This document shows, in pieces, positions 6,948 to 11,250 of a stretch of 11,250 bases of DNA. The DNA is from Candidatus Neomicrothrix sp. UBA2110 (GTDB lineage: Bacteria; Actinomycetota; Acidimicrobiia; Acidimicrobiales; Poriferisodalaceae), in the NCBI GenBank assembly GCA_002331465.1, contig DCYM01000236.1:925-12174 (forward strand). The letters run 5' to 3'. Positions within the stretch are counted from its first letter, which is position 1; each line of letters opens with the position of its first letter. The notes under the pieces were generated by a model. That model searched no databases. It saw only the letters and a list, made by a program, of their open reading frames with translations, and had not been told where the DNA came from. A program made the translations under genes and the position numbers.

Positions 6948-8357
6948 ATGAGTGAAAAAATGCTTGGTCCGCTACTGGACCGCGATCTGATCCAAGAGAC
7001 CATTTCGACCGCGATGAGCAAGGGCGGCCAATGGGCCGAGGTATTCGTGGAAGATCGCCAAAGTGCATCTGCTGAATTTGACGAAGGACGAGTCGAGTCA
7101 ATGGTGTCCAGCCGAGACCTGGGCGCTGGCATCCGCGTAACTGTGGGCGAGGCAACAGGCTTCGCCCACACTGCGGATCTTTCATTGGAAGGACTAAGAG
7201 AAGCGGCCCTTGCCGCCGCCGCAGCTGCTCGAGGAGGCAACCACATTGAACCGGTAGCGCTCCGTGGACAAGGAGCCTCGCTGAATCGCGCCGAGATCCT
7301 ACCTTCGACGGTTTCGAAGGCCCGCAAGATCGAATTAACTAGACAAACCGATGCCGCAGCCCGCGAGGTCGACAGCGCGATTACTCAGGTCAGCGTCCGA
7401 TATTCAGAAGGGCGTCGACGAATCTTGGTTGCCAATAGTGACGGTGTCTTCAATGGCGATGACCAAACTCGTATATTGCTGTCAGTCAACTGCGTGGCGA
7501 GCGGGGATCAAGGCTTGCAAACGGGCCGGGAAACTGTTGGATACACGGTTGGTTTCGAATTGTTTGATCAATACGACGTCGAAGCGATGGCCCGCCGTGC
7601 TGCGAGACGTGCGATAACCAAATTAGAGGCCCGTCCAGCTCCAAGTGGTCAATTGCCAGTAGTTATTCAACGCGGCGGGGGAGGGGTTCTTTTCCACGAG
7701 GCTTGCGGGCACGGTCTGGAAGCCGATCTAGTCGACAAAGGAGCTTCGGTTTTTCGTGATCGAATCGGCGAACTTGTTGCCTCGCCCACAGTCACCCTTG
7801 TTGACGATGGAACCATGGGATCTGAATGGGGAACTATCGCGATTGACGACGAAGGATGTCTCTCCCAGCGCAACGTTCTGATCGAAAACGGTGTGTTGAC
7901 TGACTACATGTGGGACCACTCACGGAGTCGTTCCTCGGGAAGGGAACCTTCGGGAAATGGCCGACGTCAGAGCTATCAGCACATACCAATGGTGCGAATG
8001 ACCAATACCTTCGTGATGAACGGCGAAATAGAGCCCGAGGACATCGTTTCTGACACAGAAAAGGGTGTATATGTTGCGCAGTTAGGAGGTGGGCAGGTCA
8101 ATACCGCTACAGGTGATTTTGTCTTCGGCATGACTGAGGCATATCTCATCGAGGATGGACGGATAACGGCACCTCTCCGTGAAAGCAACCTGATTGGCAA
8201 CGGCCCCGATGTATTACAAAACATTGAACTCATAGGCAATGATTTCGCAATGGGTAGTCCCGGCACCTGTGGCAAAGATGGCCAGGGCGTTCCGGTAGGC
8301 GACGGGCAACCGACTTTGAGAGTTGCTTCGCTCACCATCGGGGGTACAGCAAGTTGA
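6948..8357 (+). CDS. tldD: TldD family zinc metalloprotease subunit
   Basis: TldD is the catalytic subunit of the TldD/TldE heterodimer, a cytosolic protease that cleaves unfolded peptides and, in some bacteria, matures ribosomal peptides such as microcin B17 or degrades the antitoxin CcdA. The 469 residues show the zinc motif HEACGH (HExxxH, His250, Glu251, His255) within GGGGVLFHEACGHGLEAD, the substrate-groove segment SGNGRRQSYQHIPMVRMTNT, and the C-terminal GTCGKDGQGVPVGDGQPT with Cys441, the usual third zinc ligand. All catalytic residues are present. ATG start with AAAGAGA 7 bases upstream. It overlaps tldE by 4 bases (TTGA), so the two subunits are translationally coupled. No short precursor-peptide gene accompanies the pair, so a housekeeping peptide-turnover role is more likely than RiPP maturation. 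Confidence 0.95.
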   Translation: MSEKMLGPLLDRDLIQETISTAMSKGGQWAEVFVEDRQSASAEFDEGRVESMVSSRDLGAGIRVTVGEATGFAHTADLSLEGLREAALAAAAAARGGNHIEPVALRGQGASLNRAEILPSTVSKARKIELTRQTDAAAREVDSAITQVSVRYSEGRRRILVANSDGVFNGDDQTRILLSVNCVASGDQGLQTGRETVGYTVGFELFDQYDVEAMARRAARRAITKLEARPAPSGQLPVVIQRGGGGVLFHEACGHGLEADLVDKGASVFRDRIGELVASPTVTLVDDGTMGSEWGTIAIDDEGCLSQRNVLIENGVLTDYMWDHSRSRSSGREPSGNGRRQSYQHIPMVRMTNTFVMNGEIEPEDIVSDTEKGVYVAQLGGGQVNTATGDFVFGMTEAYLIEDGRITAPLRESNLIGNGPDVLQNIELIGNDFAMGSPGTCGKDGQGVPVGDGQPTLRVASLTIGGTAS

Positions 8358-9703
8358 AAAACACGGCCGAGCTTCCGGATCTCGCACAAGGACTTTTAGC
8401 CGGAGCGCGCGAGAATGAACAGTTCGAGGTGTGTCTCTCTCGAGGTCGTTCCACCACTGTGAAGGCGTATCTCGGACAAATCGAATCCGTTCGTTCCGGA
8501 GCATCCCAGGCCGTCGGGGTGCGCATAGTGGTCGATGGTCGGCAAGGATTTGCAACAGCGGGTTCACTTGATCCCGAGGTCCTTAAGCAGGTCGTCAAGG
8601 AAGCCCGAGAAAACTTACAGTTCGCCGAAAGCGACCCGGATCAAGGAATTGCGATTCCTGACGGAGTAGCTCCCCCGGGTCTTGACCTCACCGATCCGGC
8701 AGTTCTTCAGTTGACGGAGGAAGATAGAGCGGCTGTCGCAATCGAATTAGAACGACGGTGCCTTTCCTCCGATTCGCGAATTACCGGTGTTCGTTCCGCT
8801 GCTTGGTCTGATGGTTGGGGAGAGTTCGCTCTAGCGTCAACATCAGGGATTGCGGTTCAGAGCGAGGGAGGCAGTTGTTCGGTTGGCGTTCAACCACTTG
8901 CGATGCAGGGCACCGAAACCCAGATCGGCTACGCCGGTGACGCTGCTCGGCGGCCAGACGCATTAGATCTCGATCGTGTTGTTAGCGAAGCGGTCGAAGA
9001 CGCAACGAGAATGCTGGGGGCAACTAAACCTTCCAGTGAAAAAGTGACCGTGGTTTTGGAACCATCGGTGGCGGCAGCATTTCTTGGAACTGTGGTGGGT
9101 GCATTGACAGGAGAGCGAGTGATCAAAGGTAGATCGCCATTTGCTGAACGCTTAGGCGAGCAAATTGCTGTCGCACAACTCACTTTGGTAGATGACCCAA
9201 CCAATATCGAATCGTTAGGGGCCGACAATCACGATGGTGAAGGGCTAGCAGCGCGACGAAACGTCATTGTCGATTCAGGCGTACTGTCCCAGTTCCTGCA
9301 CAACTCATACACCGGTCGCCGCGCTGGAACCAGCTCCACAGGGTCTGCAGTTCGGGGCCCCCGATCGACGCCGAGTGTTGGTATCCATGCGCTTTCGATT
9401 GCGCCCGGAGTTAACAATAGAGACGAGCTTTTCGCGAAAATCAAAAAAGGTGTTTTCATTCGAGGTGTTAACGGTCTTCATAGCGGGGTCAACCCGGTCA
9501 GCGGCGACTTTTCCGTAGGCGCGTATGGCCAACGCATTCAAAACGGCGCTCTCGGCGAACCATTCCGTGAAGCGACCATAGCGTCGACGCTCCAAAGGAT
9601 GCTGCTCGACATCGTCGAAATTGGCGGCGACTTTGAGTTTCTTCCCAGTGGAACGGGAATGACTTCAATAGCAATTGCTGATGTTGCACTTTCTGGGATC
9701 TAG
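8354..9703 (+). CDS. tldE: TldE/PmbA family protein, non-catalytic partner of TldD
   Basis: A 449-residue protein of the PmbA/TldD superfamily placed directly after tldD. It has the family layout: an N-terminal domain with QAVGVRIVVDGRQGFATAG (residues 53-71), a middle region, and a C-terminal barrel with EPSVAAAFLGTVVGAL, NIESLGADNHDGEG and HNSYTGRRAGTSSTG, ending in GGDFEFLPSGTGMTS. At the place of the TldD HExxxH it reads AAFLGTVVGAL, so it lacks the zinc site, as TldE/PmbA does. It completes the heterodimeric protease and closes the peptide channel. The start is TTG, overlapping the tldD stop in TTGA; no ATG or GTG lies near enough in frame to replace it. Confidence 0.93.
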   Translation: MKNTAELPDLAQGLLAGARENEQFEVCLSRGRSTTVKAYLGQIESVRSGASQAVGVRIVVDGRQGFATAGSLDPEVLKQVVKEARENLQFAESDPDQGIAIPDGVAPPGLDLTDPAVLQLTEEDRAAVAIELERRCLSSDSRITGVRSAAWSDGWGEFALASTSGIAVQSEGGSCSVGVQPLAMQGTETQIGYAGDAARRPDALDLDRVVSEAVEDATRMLGATKPSSEKVTVVLEPSVAAAFLGTVVGALTGERVIKGRSPFAERLGEQIAVAQLTLVDDPTNIESLGADNHDGEGLAARRNVIVDSGVLSQFLHNSYTGRRAGTSSTGSAVRGPRSTPSVGIHALSIAPGVNNRDELFAKIKKGVFIRGVNGLHSGVNPVSGDFSVGAYGQRIQNGALGEPFREATIASTLQRMLLDIVEIGGDFEFLPSGTGMTSIAIADVALSGI

Positions 9704-9705
9704 TT

Positions 9706-9755
9706 CTTGTGGGCACAAGCCACTAGGCCATTGGTACCCTGCTGGCCGTGCCCAC
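9706..9755 (+). promoter_or_regulatory. Inverted repeats and -10-like box at the PHP gene start
   Basis: Three elements overlap. CTTGTG-GG-CACAAG (9706-9719) is a perfect 6-base-arm repeat just after the tldE stop. GTGGGCA (9709-9715) pairs with TGCCCAC (9749-9755), and GGCCA (9726-9730) with TGGCC (9743-9747), a nested hairpin that would cover the PHP gene's GTG. TACCCT (9735-9740), a TANNNT -10, lies 7 bases before that GTG, and no Shine-Dalgarno is present, so a leaderless transcript is possible. These alternatives cannot be separated by eye. Confidence 0.35.
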
Positions 9756-10461
9756 CACACCCACCACTGAAGCGTTAAGTCGTCACCCCCACCTTGGCGA
9801 CCCGTGTCCTCAGGGTTGGGTTCGAGTGGACTTTCATTCCCACACCATGTGGTCTGGCGATTCCACGACCACGCCCGATGAAATTATAGAAAGTGTGGCC
9901 GCGGCTGGGATTGATGTGCTTTGTATAACCGATCACAATTCCATCAAAGGTGCTATTGAACTTAAGGAAAGTCTTCCTTGTCGCGTAGTCGTCGGAGAAG
10001 AGATGAGAACACATGCAGGCGAAATCATCGGCTTGTTTCTCAAGGAACGAATTCCACAGGGCATTCGGCCAGAAGACGCTGCAAAAAATATTCGAGAACA
10101 GGGCGGACTTGTCTACATTCCGCACCCCTTTGACCCGTTGCGCAATAACTTGCGGCAGGAAGTGCTCGATGAATTAGTGAATAACGACCTCGTGGATGGC
10201 ATCGAAATTCTCAACGGTAAGACCAGCCTTCGAAGCCTGAACGACAAAGCGTCCGCGTACGCAGCCAAACACGATCTAGCGACGGGTGCGGGAAGTGACG
10301 CCCACGTAGCAGAAGCCATAGGTGCCGCTTATTTAGAAATGCCGGATTTCGATAGCCCGAAAGAGTTTCTATCCTCGATGCGACTGGGCCGGGCAGTAGG
10401 ACACCACTACGACCCCCCGAGACGCTGGCGACCGCGTATCGTTCCTTCGACAGCGGACTGA
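9748..10461 (+). CDS. PHP-domain metal-dependent phosphoesterase
   Basis: A stand-alone PHP (polymerase and histidinol phosphatase) domain of 237 residues. The metal-binding motifs appear in order: DFHSHT (His30, His32), TDHN (Asp62, His63), GEE (Glu84), His89 in THAGEIIGLF, PHPFDP (His126), and GSDAH (Asp184, His186), enough for a three-metal centre. It has no polymerase or histidinol-phosphatase-specific part and resembles the small TrpH/YciV-like group, whose known members hydrolyse nucleotides, 3',5'-bisphosphates or short RNA 5' ends. Substrate here is unknown. The C-terminus ends in an Arg/Pro-rich tail (YDPPRRWRPRIVP). Start GTG with no Shine-Dalgarno and a TACCCT box 7 bases upstream. 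It lies 44 bases after tldE and 30 before uppP, so cotranscription is possible. Likely cytosolic. Confidence 0.87.
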   Translation: MPTTPTTEALSRHPHLGDPCPQGWVRVDFHSHTMWSGDSTTTPDEIIESVAAAGIDVLCITDHNSIKGAIELKESLPCRVVVGEEMRTHAGEIIGLFLKERIPQGIRPEDAAKNIREQGGLVYIPHPFDPLRNNLRQEVLDELVNNDLVDGIEILNGKTSLRSLNDKASAYAAKHDLATGAGSDAHVAEAIGAAYLEMPDFDSPKEFLSSMRLGRAVGHHYDPPRRWRPRIVPSTAD

Positions 10462-10491
10462 CCGCTCTTCTCGCTACCCGCGGCCACAACT

Positions 10492-11250
10492 ATGCCGATC
10501 TTCCATGCAATTGTTTTAGGTATCACCCAGGGACTTACTGAGTTCTTCCCAGTGTCCTCAAGCGGCCATCTTGAGTTAGTTCCTTGGCTTTTTCAATGGA
10601 ACCACTTCGAGGGTGACAGCAGAATGGAAAACACCTTTGATGTTGCCCTCCACCTGGGCACATTGAGTGGCCTGGTCGTGTGTCTTTGGGGGGACGTACA
10701 GCGCCATGCCCGAGCGGGCCTCGGCGCATTGGTTGGCCGCCAACCTTGGGACACCGACGCCAAGATTGGGTGGCTGCTGCTTTTATCGGCGGCCCCAGCG
10801 GCGATTGCGGCCACCTTGCTTGAGCCGTTTTTACTCAAACTGAGCGACCGCATAGGAATCATCTTGATTGGGTTGGCTCTCTTTGGGCTTTTGCTTTGGC
10901 TCGTCGATAGCCAAGCGCGAGGCCAGCGATCTTTCCGCGATTTTTCTGGTCGAGACGCGCTCAAAATAGGCACCGCTCAATCCTTGGCGTTACTACCTGG
11001 AGTAAGTCGTTCGGGCATTACGATCACCGTTGCTCGGATCACCGGTTACGACCGACCCCACGCGGCACGTCTCGCATTCTTAATGGGCATACCCATAATT
11101 GCGGGTGCCGGCTTACATCGCTCTTACGGCGTGCTCTCCGATGGGCTTCCCGCGGGAATGTGGCCCGCCTTGATTGCGGGAACACTGACCGCAGCTATTA
11201 CGGGCTGGGTAGCCCTCAAGTTCACCCTTCGCTGGGTGCAATCTCACAGT
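10492..11250 (+). CDS. uppP: Undecaprenyl-diphosphatase (UppP/BacA), truncated by window end
   Basis: The frame from the ATG at 10492 stays open for 253 codons to the window edge, so perhaps 15-30 C-terminal residues are missing. UppP removes the outer phosphate of undecaprenyl diphosphate at the membrane to recycle the lipid carrier of peptidoglycan and other wall polymers, and confers bacitracin tolerance when abundant. The family motifs are clear: ITQGLTEFFPVSSSGHL (11-27) with the Q13xxxE17 acidic motif, Ser22-24 and His26, and LPGVSRSGITI (168-178) with Arg173. Several membrane segments are visible, around 52-64, 93-109, 119-135 and 192-206. The start follows the PHP gene by 30 bases without an obvious Shine-Dalgarno. 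It links functionally to dxs, whose pathway supplies the isoprenoid for undecaprenyl phosphate, though it is on the other strand. Confidence 0.94.
   Translation, partial: MPIFHAIVLGITQGLTEFFPVSSSGHLELVPWLFQWNHFEGDSRMENTFDVALHLGTLSGLVVCLWGDVQRHARAGLGALVGRQPWDTDAKIGWLLLLSAAPAAIAATLLEPFLLKLSDRIGIILIGLALFGLLLWLVDSQARGQRSFRDFSGRDALKIGTAQSLALLPGVSRSGITITVARITGYDRPHAARLAFLMGIPIIAGAGLHRSYGVLSDGLPAGMWPALIAGTLTAAITGWVALKFTLRWVQSHS

Noticed and set aside
6948..9703. RiPP biosynthesis locus around tldD/tldE
   Set aside because: No short precursor ORF, cyclase or transporter nearby; gaps around the pair are too small to hide one.
1..11250. CRISPR, tRNA, rRNA, insertion sequences or prophage remains
   Set aside because: No repeat-spacer pattern, cloverleaf, terminal inverted repeats or mobile-element proteins were seen; the gaps are short and accounted for.

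Overview
The window reads as ordinary chromosomal sequence from an actinobacterium. Acidimicrobiia is my best guess, from general resemblance only. Support comes from the Dxs signature sequences (NSHASASLS, NDNGRSYAPT), which look like mycobacterial and streptomycete enzymes. The mix of ATG, GTG and TTG starts, several genes without a Shine-Dalgarno and with a -10-like box just ahead of the start, and moderate GC content also fit. I see no transposase, integrase, phage gene, CRISPR array, tRNA or rRNA. Coding density is very high and the longest gap between genes is about 110 bases.

Left block (1-3035, + strand): the end of a NifU-type Fe-S scaffold gene, then an HMG-CoA-synthase-like protein fused to a DUF35 OB-fold, then an SCP2-type thiolase. 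The last two form an acyl-CoA condensation or cleavage pair. It recalls the archaeal thiolase/DUF35/HMG-CoA synthase complex, but here the OB-fold is fused to the synthase, the synthase-like domain has lost its cysteine nucleophile and the OB-fold has lost its zinc cysteines. The gap before the thiolase holds a perfect 18-bp palindrome and a second inverted repeat, both operator-like.

Middle block (3057-6838, - strand): a flippase-like (LPG synthase TM) protein, a PAP2/inositol-phosphorylceramide-synthase-like membrane phosphatase and Dxs, the first enzyme of the MEP isoprenoid pathway, apparently one transcription unit. A long stem-loop separates it from the convergent thiolase gene.

Right block (6948-11250, + strand): tldD and tldE/pmbA, translationally coupled through a 4-base overlap, then a PHP-domain metallo-phosphoesterase and the start of uppP (undecaprenyl-diphosphatase), which runs off the window. 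Dxs, the PAP2 protein, the flippase-like protein and UppP share an isoprenoid/lipid-carrier and envelope theme, though whether they work together is inference. The most interesting feature is the cysteine-less synthase/OB-fold fusion with its operator-flanked thiolase partner.
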